NCBI GenBank assembly: GCA_029962745.1
Contig: CM057157.1
Coordinates: forward strand, 21,411,798-21,475,797
Length of the DNA: 64,000 nt
Origin: Echinometra lucunter
Lineage: Eukaryota > Echinodermata > Echinoidea > Camarodonta > Echinometridae
Direction: 5' to 3'
Below, piece by piece: positions 1 through 10,749 of this stretch (the first letter of the stretch is position 1; every line of letters starts with the position of its first letter). Both the position numbers and the translations under genes were made by a program. Below the pieces are notes generated by a model. That model made no database searches. It saw only the letters and a program-made list of their open reading frames with translations, and was not told the origin of the DNA.

Positions 1-2282
1 GTTGATTTTCCGTTGTTCATTTATATTACATTTTGTTCATGCTTACATTTCTTTCTTTCTTTTTTTTTTAACTTTTTTTTTATGTTTCTATTTTCATTTG
101 TGTATTAATTTCATTTTATGTTATGACTTTGTACTAGGGAACTATGCTAAGACAAGGCCCAAGGGCTTTATTCATGTAGTTCCCTTTTTCATTTTCTAAT
201 TTTGTTTATCAATTTCGCTGTATTTGATTTTATTTTATTTTTATGAGAATGAAATAAATGAAATTGAATTGAATTGAATTGAAAAAAAAGGGGGTGGGGG
301 GAAGCACAGTTTAGAAAAATTATACCAAGAAGAGGATTTCCTTGTTGTGTAATTTAAATCTACTAGAGGGTTGCAAAGGAGGGGGATAGACCTATTGTGT
401 TCCTGAAATCTGCATCATGGGCTTTTTGTTGTTGTTGTCATGTTATGTAAAAAATTTAGAATAATCCAATATGTATGAATTTAAATCAATAAAATTTGAA
501 ACTTGAAAACTTGAAAATTTGTACGTAAAGTATGCCAAAAGGCATGCTTTTGTACGTAAAGTATGCCAAAAGGCATACTTTACCTGTATGTTTCACGGGG
601 GGGGGGGGGGGAGGAGCCAGTTGTTATCCCCTCCACACCCATCCAACATCTGCTTATAGGTGAAGAACCAGACAAGAGAAGGGGATTCGACAAGGGTATC
701 CACAGGAAAGGGCGTATCTATGCTGCAACATGTATCCATGCAAGTTTGCAGGAAACAAGGTAGTCCCCAGATGTGTGGATGTCACATCTTAATCCAGGTG
801 TCACATCTGTCTGCTCACTCCTAGAGTCTGTTTCCTGTAACGTTTCTTGTAGGACCTTTTGCTCAAGGTAGAAGTTTGGGTGGAATCTCTGGGGCTGTAT
901 TCATGTACATGTCCATGAAACAGCCCTAGTTTTTAAGTTTGAGGATTCTTAACCTGTTGCACATGGGAACCGGATGGCCCCTATATTACGTCTATGGGGA
1001 TTACAGAATGAGTGGTCAACGGGTTAAGAATAGGAATGAATGAAATTTCTTAAGAAATACCATTAAAGAAGACTTATGAAATGCAGGTGCTTACATCTGT
1101 CTAGCCACTCTGAGAGTGTGATTTTTGTATTACATAGCCAGTGGAATGCACTGAGAATTCCTTGACATATCCTTTCTTCGAAGTTATGCCTCTGCATTGC
1201 AATGCAGAATGGAGACATACATGTATGTGGTTCTGAAAAGATAGCATTAAAGAATTATAGGGAGTGATGCAGGGAGGGGCATTGAGAAAGGGGCACTTCC
1301 TTGCCCCTTCTGGATCCCTTATAAAAATCAAGCTTCAACTATTAAATGACCAGGAAAGGGCCAATTTGTCAACTGTGTCTGGCCTTCGCTTCGTCTCGGA
1401 GAAACCTCAACCCTGTCTCAAGTCGAGAAAGGGCAAGGATTTGTGTCATTAATGAGGCGGGTGCCCAGTCCCCAGGAAACCTGCTTGTCAAACTAATCAA
1501 GTCAATAATTAACGAGATTCTGGGTGAAAGATAACATTTTTAAGGCTCCCTGGTGGATCACATGGATTTTGTGTATATCATCAGTGGCTGAGCAAGGATG
1601 CCATATTTGAGTTGTAACATTCTAACAAGATACATTTAACCTGTTGAATAATATGCCTGAGATAGCTTGGGTTGGGGCCTCTTAGAGATAAAAGAATGCT
1701 GGTTCTCACACTGACAATAGTTGCATACACTTGGTCAAAATGTACCCAAATCATTCATATCAATCAACAAATGATAAAGAAAATTTGCACAAGAGATTAC
1801 GTGGTAAGGTTTCAGTCACTTTCATTTGAGGATATGCAGTGTGATGACTGTTGCATCTATTCTATTGAATTTGATATCATTTTCTAGAAATTTTCTTATT
1901 TGTTTAGTGTATCATTTCATATATGGATTACAGCCTTTTTATTATTAACATTCTCTGTTCTTTGAGAATACATTTAGATACCTGTTGATGTTATATTAGG
2001 TCTTATTTGTCATTTTTAATAATCATTTTCAACATAGTTTTCATACTTTTCTATGAATTTGCAATGTATGATGTTGGTTGCTATCTTTGTGATATTACCA
2101 TGAAGTGACTAAGATTGATGTTATTAAGATATGATTGATTTTATTAATTTTTGATGTAGAACAGACAATATCAGCTTTTGAGCTGCATGTCTTGTCCATT
2201 TTGAATAAACCACTTCAGTTGTATTCATTTCATTTAATTACTTGCTGACATGTTCTAAGCGGTTATTTTCTCTCTTTTCCAG
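1..2282. other. Intron upstream of the first visible exon
   Basis: AT-rich sequence with no exon that continues the receptor frame. It ends in a clear acceptor (tctcttttccag) at 2282. It contains a GAATT-type pentanucleotide run near 255-280, a short perfect palindrome at 556-583, a G run near 598-612 and a hairpin repeat at 949-1026. The GAIN exon at 2283 begins with the last two bases of a codon, so an exon ending in phase 1 must lie to the left, most likely outside the window. Confidence 0.7.
949..1026. repeat. Short hairpin repeat, TTAACCTGTTG family
   Basis: Starts ttaacctgttgcac and ends ggtcaacgggttaag, which are inverted complements. Other members lie near 1635, at 7813-7906, 7963-8081 and 19194-19283. 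Confidence 0.55.
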
Positions 2283-2423
2283 TTATGGAAGTAGTTGTAC
2301 GAGGCGAAGATGACGACGATGATCTCATCTTTCCCGACCAAACTGGTCTTTCTGGAGAATGGAAGGGTATCACAGATTCCATCACTCTCCCTGCAGATGC
2401 TATCAAAGAAAGGAACAAAGATG
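2283..2423 (+). CDS. ADGRL: ADGRL exon: GAIN domain part 1
   Basis: Acceptor tctcttttccag at 2282, donor gtaaga at 2424. Two leading bases complete a codon from an upstream exon; the exon ends in phase 1. It encodes MEVVVRGEDDDDD, LIFPDQTGLSGEWKG and ITDSITLPADAIKERNKD. In latrophilins this region forms strands of GAIN subdomain B, before the conserved strand that reads VMLAYNNIGQFL in the next exon. The run of five acidic residues looks lineage-specific. The ATG at 2285 is internal and not the start of the protein, because the matching domain continues upstream in all family members. Confidence 0.9.
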
Positions 2424-2963
2424 GTAAGATACACCAGTCTTTAGGTTTCAAAGTAGCAATAGGGAATGTATAAAAGACATCTTCCATTGAGTACAATCCT
2501 CTTACAGAGTATAGTCATACTTGACCTATCAGGAACAGGACAATCTTTGATTTATTAATGAAGATTACACCCTTAAGAAATTACAAATAGTAGATTCTGT
2601 TGTGTTTCATATATATATTGTTATGATTTACAAATGATGTTTGATTTAGGGATGTATGTTACATGTAGTACTGAAATAAGTTGAATTGTTTGTGCAGTGA
2701 GGAACAATGTTTTGAAAGTCCGAGTTTGAGACTGAGCTCTGTTCAGCAGTGCATCATGGAAATTTATGTGTAAAGGTCCAGTTAGGTAAGTATAAACAAA
2801 CCTTTTTGAGATCATATTCTGACCCACAATATGTCACAGTATTCTCATACATCTATACACTTTGAAATAGAATACTTATTAAGGTACATGTATTGAATGA
2901 TGACTATATGAATGACAGTGTTGTATTTTTATTCATTTCAATGCTCTTTTGGTTTTCAAACAG

Positions 2964-3279
2964 GCAAATCCAAGATCGTCATGCTGGCCTACAATAACAT
3001 TGGTCAGTTCTTAGGCACCAATTCCATAGACGAGACATCAACAGCCCGCACCACAATCAAACCAGCCATGCAGGTGGCGCACCGCCCCTGCAGCGACGAG
3101 CCAGAGGTGCTGTGGGAGAACAGCGGGCCTGTGGTCAATTCCAGGGTCCTGTCGGTGTCCATCAATGATCCGTGGGAGTCCACGCCTCTCGCGAAACCTG
3201 TCAACTTGACATTTGAGCATGCAGTGACGGGAGAGAATGCCTCTGACCCGGTCTGTTCCTTCTGGAAGTTTGATAATAA
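2964..3279 (+). CDS. ADGRL: ADGRL exon: GAIN domain part 2 and start of GPS
   Basis: Acceptor ggttttcaaacag at 2963, donor gtgagt at 3280; phase 1 in, phase 2 out. It encodes GKSKIVMLAYNNIGQFLGT, then a segment with VVNSRVLSVSIND, then VNLTFEHAVTGENASDP and VCSFWKFDN. VVNS.V.S.SIN and the L.FEH strand are standard GAIN landmarks, and C.FW opens the GPS motif. Two N-glycosylation sequons (NLT, NAS) fit an extracellular location. GC content and codon order differ sharply from the AT-rich introns. Confidence 0.94.
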
Positions 3280-3574
3280 GTGAGTCTAAAATTCATTTTT
3301 ATATCGATCTGTCGTTAAATTTTCTACTGGCTTTGTTTGACCATTGAAAAGAAAACCTAGAGGACTGCCACAATTGACAGTTTACCTGTATAAAATAATC
3401 CAAACCATCAGCAGTCAACACTTTTGATCCATGATGACTGAAGGGCTAATGAAATAATAGTCCATTGTGCCCCTCATTGAAATACCTATAATCATGATAT
3501 TTCATTCTTCTATAGTGCATGTCATGTTATGATGTACTACCTCTGTGTGCTTCCAAAGGACTTTTTGGATCTCT

Positions 3575-3992
3575 GTTAACCCATTCATGACAGGAATTAT
3601 TTAAAGCCTAATTTAATCAGCTTTTATTCTTAAAATTGGCAAAACCAACATTTTTATTTTATTGCTACATTTTTCTTATAAAACATCATGTATCTGAAAT
3701 GAATATAAATTGACAGAAATTATGATGAGAAGTCAAAAAGTTGCCAATTTGCAGGGGAAAATGGTGATTTTAAACTTTCTATCACATTGCCAATTTAAGG
3801 ATTTTAATACTTATTTTCCTTTAAAAAAATTTCAGCATCAAACAACGAATATTGACGCAACTAAAATGGGCACAGTTTGTGTAGAATTTTTTGCTCTTTC
3901 TGCTGATGTATTTGGTATGATTTTTAGGGCTTTGCATCAAAAGATATTAGGTCAAACCACAAAATGTGGACCTCTGTCACGAATGGGTTAAC
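3575..3992 (+). mobile_element. MITE copy A (~415 bp)
   Basis: Bounded by terminal inverted repeats gttaacccattcatgacag and ctgtcacgaatgggttaac. About 415 bp and non-coding, although it contains a 93-codon open frame (3710-3991). A second copy in opposite orientation lies at 7395-7816 and keeps a similar frame, so the frame is a property of the repeat. Confidence 0.8.
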
Positions 3993-4029
3993 TATAGCAC
4001 TCAATGGATTCAAGGAATAAATCCTACTA

Positions 4030-4092
4030 TAGATATCCACTTACTGCACCTGGGTCAGGAGTGGCAAATGTAGATTAATGTAGATAATACTA
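4030..4092. repeat. SINE body fragment
   Basis: The stretch with cacctgggtcaggagtggca and gtagattaatg aligns with the body of the SINE at 29340-29390. No tRNA-like head is present, so it is a truncated copy. Confidence 0.5.
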
Positions 4093-4917
4093 ATTTCTGC
4101 ATGAAAGAATTTAGGATACCTAGGCATTGATTTGTGAAGAGTCGTAACTGATCACAATGGATAAAAGTTCTTGAATCAAACTCAAACTTACTATCAAATG
4201 TGATTCTTATCAAGCTTAATTTAAGCAGCAATTAATGCAGATCTGTCAAATCCTGTCAGAATCCCTAGGCTAGGACTCTGATTATTATGTTAAGTGGATT
4301 GAACCCACCAGTGCTGTGAGAAGTGGGATATGTGGAGATGATTTTCATAAGAATTAGATCAAGCAATGATAAATGAGCACTCCAAAGGGGAAAGAGATTA
4401 AGCGGTCTGTCAGAACTTAGTGAAAGTGAAAGTGAAAGAGAAAGCCAATGAAGTGGCATGTTTTGAATTTATTACATTTTCATTATGTAAACATGAAAAA
4501 AAAAAGAGAAAAAGAAAAAAGATAAGTACTTGCAAAGCAGAAAGAAAATACCACTTGATAAATCACAGTGAGGTGAATGCACTAGGTACTCTTACTTATG
4601 TTTTTTAAGGTAATCATCTAATCATCTGAAAATAAAACAGAAGAGAAACAGGCAGTCTTCTGACCACTGAAAATGTGTGAAGTGTGTAAAATGATTCTTT
4701 AATATTCACTGCTTGATGTTTAATCTCAAATATAGTTTTCTTATTGTATTGAGGAACTGTTAATGCCTTTGAAGATGAGAAAAAAAAAAAATTTACTGTT
4801 CGTTGGTAATTGCAGTGCCATTGTCAGATCAGTAGTAATCTTAATTCACTATTACAATAGGTAGGAAATCATTACGATATTGTTCTTGATATTTAGTATT
4901 CTCTTTTTGTCATGCAG

Positions 4918-5053
4918 GTCTGGTGAATTCCGTACAGGGGAGTGGTCAGACAGGGGTTGTGTCATGGTTCTTAACAATGCTACCCACACTATCTGCTCCT
5001 GCGATCACTTGACCAACTTTGCAGTCATCATGAACTTGAGAAAAGGGGTTCCT
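4918..5053 (+). CDS. ADGRL: ADGRL exon: GPS cleavage motif and tethered agonist
   Basis: Acceptor ctctttttgtcatgcag at 4917, donor gtaagt at 5054; phase 2 in, phase 0 out. The spliced frame gives KSGEFRTGEWSDRGC, then NNATHTICSCDHL and TNFAVIMNLRKGVP. This is a complete GPS: conserved Trp, the Cys pair of the C.C motif, and His-Leu followed by Thr. Autoproteolysis is expected between Leu and Thr, which frees TNFAVIM as the tethered agonist. The catalytic HL/T triad is intact, so the receptor is predicted to be cleavable. One N-glycosylation sequon (NAT) lies between the GPS cysteines. Confidence 0.96.
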
Positions 5054-5601
5054 GTAAGTAAAAAAGTGCCTTGTCATTATAGTTATCTTCTTTTAAAAAT
5101 ATTTCAATACAAAGTAAAAACACTTTTATAGTCGAAAGAAAATTCGTATCCAAAGTGGCCATGTTGTTCAGCTGGTTTTTTTATCCTTGTCACAACTCGG
5201 TGAGGAGGGGGTTGGATTCTTCCATCCTGCCATTCAAATATCTGATGCATTGTGGGCAAAGAGAATTAATTAAGCTTTCAGCTTTGGTAGACCAACATGA
5301 TATCAAATATGCTCATTACATGAACTCCCCCAGGTTTTGCTACTGATAATTATTTGTTGTATACATACATATATATGAATAATTGAAAATTGTATTGTGT
5401 TTGAAACATTTGGAAAAATGCAGTGTGACAATAAAAAAAATAAAATAAAGGCAAAATCTTAAAAAGCACCGTCAGAAGATGGAACTTTTGTTACAATTCA
5501 TGCTTATATCACATTGAAAAATTGACCACTTGCACTTTTACATGTATGACCACCTGTTTTCTATCCAAAACGATGGTTTTGTTCTTTTCGTCTCCCTTTA
5601 G

Positions 5602-5705
5602 CTGAAGAGAGAGCATGCCTTCGCTCTATCGTTCATCACTTACTTTGGTTTCATCATCTCCATTCCATGTCTGATCCTGGCTCTCATCACGTTCTGTATA
5701 TTCAA
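5602..5705 (+). CDS. ADGRL: ADGRL exon: TM1
   Basis: Acceptor gtctccctttag at 5601, donor gtaagt at 5706; phase 0 in, phase 2 out. It encodes LKREHAFALSFITYFGF followed by IISIPCLILALITFCIF, a single hydrophobic helix. The juxtamembrane Lys-Arg-Glu-His links the tethered agonist to TM1. The last two bases join exon 6380 to give a lysine at the start of intracellular loop 1. Confidence 0.94.
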
Positions 5706-5807
5706 GTAAGTTCAGCCAAAAGAACAGGGAAAGGGCATCATTTCTTTGGTCTTTGAATCATATTGACATGCATGTCACTGAATACAATTGTTACTAAGTT
5801 GCAGTCT

Positions 5808-5965
5808 TCTCCTTCTTCTTTTTCCTCCTCCTCCTCCTCTTCTTCTTCTTCTTTTTCTTCTTCTTCTTCTTCTTCTTCTTTCACTCCTTCTTCTTCTTCT
5901 TCCACTCCTTCTTCTTCTTCTTCTCCTTCTCCTTCTTCTTGTACTTCTTCTTGTACTTCTTCTTG

Positions 5966-5997
<32 letters not shown>

Positions 5998-6033
5998 CTT
6001 CTTCTTCTTCTGCTGCTGCTTCTGCTGCTGCTG
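5808..6033. repeat. TTC/CTT trinucleotide microsatellite
   Basis: About 225 bp of TTC-rich repeats with TCC and TGT interruptions, ending in TGC units, in the intron between the TM1 and TM2 exons. Open frames in it are low-complexity artefacts. Confidence 0.9.
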
Positions 6034-6379
6034 CTTCGAAGATCAATCAAAGAACATCGAAATGTCGGTGAATGAATCATTTAGAAGCGGAAAGACTTTA
6101 TTTCTTTATATTCTCATTGTAATATGATGTAAATCACTTTAAGATCTTTCATTTTTACCCATTAGCTTGAAGCTAAGGAGTTTGGTGGAATTTATTCTCT
6201 GCAATGTACATTGTATGTATCATTTATCTTCAACAACTCTAGAATCCAGCAGAATATGTTCTTGTCCTGAGAGCATGTGCTCTTGAAAAGGTTAAAAGAT
6301 TGTGCTTGTGGAATGGCAGAAAGACTACATGTATATCCAGTGTACTTGTGACCTTTTGGTACTCATTTTTTTTTTTCAG

Positions 6380-6482
6380 AAACCTGCAGAGCGACCGTAC
6401 AACCATTCACAAGAACCTCTGTCTCTCCCTTATGATGGCTGAAATCATCTTTGTTGCTGGTATCAGTCAAACAGCCAATAAG
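6380..6482 (+). CDS. ADGRL: ADGRL exon: intracellular loop 1 and TM2
   Basis: Acceptor is a long T run ending ttttttcag at 6379; donor gtcagt at 6483; phase 2 in, phase 0 out. It encodes NLQSDRTTIHKNLC followed by LSLMMAEIIFVAGISQ. The loop and the start of TM2 are almost invariant in latrophilins and ADGRL4, and this is the clearest family signature in the window. The exon ends TANK, leading into extracellular loop 1. Confidence 0.96.
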
Positions 6483-7182
6483 GTCAGTATATTCCAGATG
6501 TGGACCGTAAGATTACCAAGATCTCAAAACCAACAGTGATCTACCTTAGTTATAATCATATTTTAGGAGGGGAATCATTCATTATCATTTGTAGAGCCTT
6601 CAGTGGTTTTGATAATGGGAGAGTTTTATCTCCTGTTCAGAAACAAAGTATTGTTGTTTACCAAAACAGATAATCTCTCCTTGAATTGGCAAATTTTTTA
6701 TTACATATACTTGTACTTAGAATGTAGTTCCTCAGGTAAGACGTTAATGGAACATAGCTCATATTTATAGTTTGGGAGGTTTACATGAAATAGTGGTTTA
6801 AAACACTGATGCTTTTGATGTCATTGCCTCTATCCATTGCTCTGTGTCAAGTGTTATCAGTAGTGCTGTTCCTGCCTTTGAGATTACAAAGGTTTATCAA
6901 AAAAATGCAATCTTTGTTGTTACCATGCTCTGATTATACACATGTAATTAACAAACTTTGCTCCTATTCTACACATGCTATGGAAGGATAGCCCCTTCCC
7001 CCACCAAAAATAATTGAATAAATGAATAAATGAATAAAGAAATAAATAAAAAATAAAAAATAAAAAATTCTAAAGTTTTAGGATTTTATTTTCAAATAAG
7101 AGTAAATAACCAAACAAGTGTTCATTTTCAAACCTCATCCAGGTGGCACTGATGACTTTTTCTCCTTATATTCCAATTCCAG

Positions 7183-7336
7183 ACATTCTGTGCTGTAATA
7201 GCAATGTTCCTACACTACTTCTTCCTCTCTGCGTTCGCATGGATGTGCCTAGAAGGTATACAACTCTACATCATGCTGGTGGAAGTTTTTGAAGCGGAAA
7301 GTTCCAGAAGAAAATACTACTATCCATTTGGATATA
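7183..7336 (+). CDS. ADGRL: ADGRL exon: TM3 and intracellular loop 2
   Basis: Acceptor ttccaattccag at 7182, donor gtaagt at 7337; phase 0 in, phase 1 out. It encodes [37 protein letters not shown] and [14 protein letters not shown]. The Cys near the start is the conserved TM3 cysteine that pairs with extracellular loop 2. The WMCLEG.QLY motif and the basic RRKYYY loop match latrophilins closely. The 3' part of this exon has a damaged duplicate at 8081-8155. Confidence 0.96.
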
Positions 7337-7394
7337 GTAAGTTGGAAACATTACTTTCTTACTCACCTTGTCCTAGCTATGCTTCAGAAAAGTT

Positions 7395-7816
7395 TTAACC
7401 CATTCGCGACAGAGGGTCCCACATTAATGTGGTTTGGCGTAACAACTTTTGATGCAGAGCCCTAAATATCATACCAAATACATGAGCACAAAGAGCAAAA
7501 AATTCTACACATACTGTGCCCATTTTCGTTGCATCAATATTTGTTGTTTGATGCCGATATTTTTTTAAAGGAAAATAAGTATTAAAATCCTTAAATTGGC
7601 AATGCAGTGAAAATGTTAAAATTACTATTTTTCCCTGCAAATTGGCAACTTTATGACTTCTCATCATACATTCTGTCAATTTATATTTATTTCAGATACA
7701 TGATGTTTTATAAGAAAAATGTAGCAATTAAAGAAAGAAAAATGTTGGTGTTGCCAATTTGAAGAATAAAAGCTGATCAAATTAGGCTTTAAATAATTCC
7801 GGTCACGAATGGGTTA
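7395..7816 (-). mobile_element. MITE copy B, inverted relative to copy A
   Basis: Same element as 3575-3992 in reverse orientation, with the ends ttaacccattcgcgacag and gtcacgaatgggttaa. It lies just after the TM3 exon and abuts a short hairpin repeat at 7813-7906. The two copies are about 3.4 kb apart and flank the GPS, TM1, TM2 and TM3 exons. Confidence 0.8.
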
Positions 7817-8081
7817 ATCTGTTGAATGCTATGCCCAAGATACGTTGGGCTGGGATCTATGGAAATTGGGTGTTATACTAAAATCAAATTGTGTCCAACA
7901 GGTTAATACAACTTAACATGATGCTTGTTAACCCTTTGGCTAATAGGACCAGGTGGTCCTGTTTTAACCTGTTGACTACTGAATTCTTTCAAAACCATAG
8001 GCTTAATACAGGGGCCAACTCATTCCGGTAGCAAATGAGTTAAGTCCATGGGAATATAAGAATTTAGTAGTCAGCAGGTTG
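7813..8081. repeat. Two adjacent TTAACCTGTTG hairpin repeats
   Basis: Copy 7813-7906 runs from gttaatctgttgaatgct to tgtccaacaggttaa; copy 7963-8081 runs from ttaacctgttgactactgaa to tttagtagtcagcaggtt. Both have complementary ends. The second ends exactly where the TM3-exon duplicate begins. Confidence 0.55.
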
Positions 8082-8155
8082 ATGCATTTGAAGCAGAGAG
8101 CTCCACTAAGAAGAAAATACTATTATCCATTTGGATATAACAAGTCGGAGCATGC
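8081..8155 (+). pseudogene. Broken partial duplicate of the TM3 exon
   Basis: About 70 bp align to the 3' end of exon 7183-7336 and its donor: tttgaagcagagagctcc against tttgaagcggaaagttcc, and tatccatttggatata in both. The copy carries 4 extra bases (acta) near 8104, which shifts the frame, and the donor GT is changed to AC (gatataacaag against gatatagtaag). It lacks the upstream half that encodes TM3, so it cannot serve as an exon. Confidence 0.8.
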
Positions 8156-8616
8156 TGTGAAATGTGCTATTGAATAAAACTTGTTGCTTCTTGAGAAGAC
8201 TTTACAATTGTCTAGTTTACACTTCTTTTTCACCTATCTAGGAATAGCTATTAAGATTTGAGGTTCACAGACTAAAGCCTTCAAAGAATTTTTCCATGAA
8301 AAAATGTAATCTTTTTTTTTAAGAATTATGTGTATAGCTTCTCTCAACAATAACAATCTATCTGGAAAAAAAAGCCAAACAAACTGTTAAATTGTTTTCT
8401 TTCATGTTGTATTTAAGCAGTAGCTGCTTCTTGATTCTGTTAAAGAGAAAGACGTATTTATGCCTCCTTTATTACAGAACAAACGACTAAAAACTGAAAT
8501 GAGAATATTCTATGTATTTTCTTCAGAATTAAACCTTTTGAATACTTTTCTAATCTGTATCACTGAAAGAAAAGTCAATGTATTTTAAAACTTTTTTTGA
8601 ACATTATCTATTTCAG

Positions 8617-8683
8617 TTTTGCCTCTGTTGATTGTTGGTATATCAGCAGCAGTTGAATTTGAGAGCTACGGCACACCAGATTA
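8617..8683 (+). CDS. ADGRL: ADGRL exon: TM4
   Basis: Acceptor acattatctatttcag at 8616, donor gtaagt at 8684; phase 1 in, phase 2 out. It encodes ILPLLIVGISAAVEFESYG and TPDY. The hydrophobic helix followed by SYGT is the standard TM4 exit in adhesion receptors of this class. The exon is only 67 nt and has no long open frame on its own; its identity rests on phase and on the family alignment across the junctions. Confidence 0.92.
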
Positions 8684-8883
8684 GTAAGTACATTATGATA
8701 TCTTCAAACTCTTTCTGAAATCATTGTGTTCAGAGAGTGTTGGCCATTTGATGAATTAGTTCTGAGGCATTTGGTGAAATCGCATTCTCATTACAATGAT
8801 CTTACATGACAGCAAGGTTCCCAGGAGGCATCTGTGAACTTCATCACATGTTAGATAATGTCATATCCTGGATCTCCACAACT

Positions 8884-9032
8884 GGGCTCCGTTTCATAAA
8901 ACTCGTTATCAATAACAAGTTGCAATAACTGTTACAAGCTACTGAAATCCTTGCAGCTGATTTGCTGAGAGCAAATTTGTCATAGAAATGTGGCAGTTGT
9001 TATTGATAACGAGTTTTATGAAACGGAGCCCT
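8884..9032. mobile_element. Hairpin element, TTTCATAAA-terminated family, copy 1
   Basis: 149 bp with long complementary arms: gggctccgtttcataaaact and cgttatcaataac on the left against gttattgataacgagtttta and tgaaacggagccc on the right. Internal core contains actgaaatccttgcagctga. Lies in the TM4-to-loop-2 intron. Confidence 0.75.
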
Positions 9033-9377
9033 GATCTGTCATACGAAAGAAGAAGACAGCAATTCTGATGCGTGCTAATATATTTCATAAACATGCATGT
9101 TTTTAAGATGTTGGTCGGAGTTTATGTGAAGAGTCTTTTTGATGAATGTGAATTTATATGACAAGGATGTCACAAAAACCTACATCTGTGATATAGAGCA
9201 ATGTAATAAAAATACAAAATTGGTGCAGAGGGGAAGACATTTTTTTCATTTTATCATTTCATGATAACATTGTATCATTGCTATTGTAGTTAGACTCTTG
9301 ATTTATTGATGATTTTCTGACATACCTACATTTTCATATTTTTTCTTATATTTCCTTAACTTAATTTTTTTTTTCAG

Positions 9378-9444
9378 TTGCTGGATGTGCCCAGAAAGTA
9401 ACCTGCTGTATGCATTTATAGGGCCAGTATGCCTCATTATATTT
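9378..9444 (+). CDS. ADGRL: ADGRL exon: extracellular loop 2 and start of TM5
   Basis: Acceptor ttttttttttcag at 9377, donor gtaagt at 9445; phase 2 in, phase 0 out. With the split tyrosine it reads YCWMCPESNLLYAFIGPV followed by CLIIF. CW is the invariant loop-2 Cys-Trp pair. FIGPV opens TM5 in latrophilins. The second Cys two residues on (CWMC) is unusual for the family. Confidence 0.93.
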
Positions 9445-10199
9445 GTAAGTATTTGAAGAGCAGCACCTGCATTTTGTAACAGAAGTTTGTAATCAGTTAC
9501 TTTTTGAAAAAAGAACCCACTCTTAGTATGAGAATTTCTAGTTTCATTCTTTGTTTTACTGTTGAACTTAACCCTAAGGGCTCGACACTAACAGGCTCTT
9601 GGGACACACGGACTCCCTCCCTCCCCCCCTCCCCCATTTAGATACAGACCCCCCAAAGTGAACAACTTTTACATAGGGCTTCATACATGCAGAGCTCGGA
9701 ATTTCAATCCGGATCCCCTACCAAAAAACTTGATGTGTATCCCTACCAAAACAGTTAATGTGGAACCCTGCCTAAAGCCTCCACATGTGAGGAATATTGT
9801 AATCCATTATAAACTATTGCAGGCATAACTGACAAGGATTTGTGTGAGCAGAATAGATCAGTAGAACAAGGCCAAGCTACTCTGTCTCATTCATGTGTAA
9901 CCACCTCTCACATTTCTGTATATGGGGTTATTGTGTTTTATGAATTTTTATTAGCCCTAATAAAGTTTGGATCAGAACCAAAATGGAGTGAATTGGCACA
10001 TTTCATATCAATTTACATTCTTAGCTTCTCTGTATTTGGTAAGTTACGGTATTACGGTAGTGGAAACCGAATTGCCACACACCTTGATCTCACCTGATAC
10101 TACCCATCATGTAATTATTTGCCTACATGCATTTATTTTTCAGTTTTTACCTGTTCTAACCTTATTTCTTTTACTCACAATCTTTTCTGATCTATGCAG

Positions 10200-10297
10200 G
10201 GAAATATTTTATTCCTGTCTATGGCCCTCTTTATTATGTGCCAACATAGTTCACTGCAGACCAATCCCAAAGAGAAAACACCAAAGGAAAAAGCAAC
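10200..10297 (+). CDS. ADGRL: ADGRL exon: TM5 and start of intracellular loop 3
   Basis: Acceptor ctgatctatgcag at 10199, donor gtaagt at 10298; phase 0 in, phase 2 out. It encodes GNILFLSMALFIMCQHSS followed by LQTNPKEKTPKEKA. The first half completes TM5; the second is a lysine-rich, hydrophilic start of the third intracellular loop. Direct joining to exon 18766 gives a short loop (KEKATSLVRGAL). Three in-phase exons lie in the intervening 8.5-kb intron. Confidence 0.92.
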
Positions 10298-10749
10298 GTA
10301 AGTTCCTTTCATCCATCTATCCATTTCTTTAATTCTCTTTTTCAATCTGAAATGATTTAAATGTACCAATCACCAGATAAAATGTTTTGTGTACAGCAAG
10401 AATGCATAAAATAAACCTAAAAAACTTTACATGCCATTGTATGGCTTAATTGTGAAGAAGTATGAAGAAAATAAGAGGATAACTTTATACTGGACATGTG
10501 GAACTAGAGTTATGCATTGTAGCTTGGGTTCTGTCAACGCCCAGTTTCTGCACCTGCGAAGGTTCAACTAGTCTACTCACTAGCTGCTTGTGTGTTTAGT
10601 GAGAGTATATTTCAACAAATTTTATCTTTTTGTAAAGAAATATTTGAAGCTCATAGTTTGAATATGATATACACAGCAAAATGTCTTTTGGTGAATTAAA
10701 TAGCACACTTTTATTTTCTGCTGACTAATTATTTCTCTCATATCTTTAG

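Noticed and set aside
563..763. 66-codon frame with an acceptor-like tag and donor-like gt inside
   Set aside because: Begins in a palindrome and G run. The possible exon ends in the wrong phase for exon 2283 and has no GAIN similarity.
3710..3991. 93-codon frame, with a similar one at 7395-7679 on the minus strand
   Set aside because: Both lie inside copies of the same TIR-bounded MITE. Similarity reflects the repeat and not a gene pair; no transposase motif.
5738..6080. Long Glu, Ser, Leu or Arg-repeat frames
   Set aside because: All arise from the TTC microsatellite in an intron.
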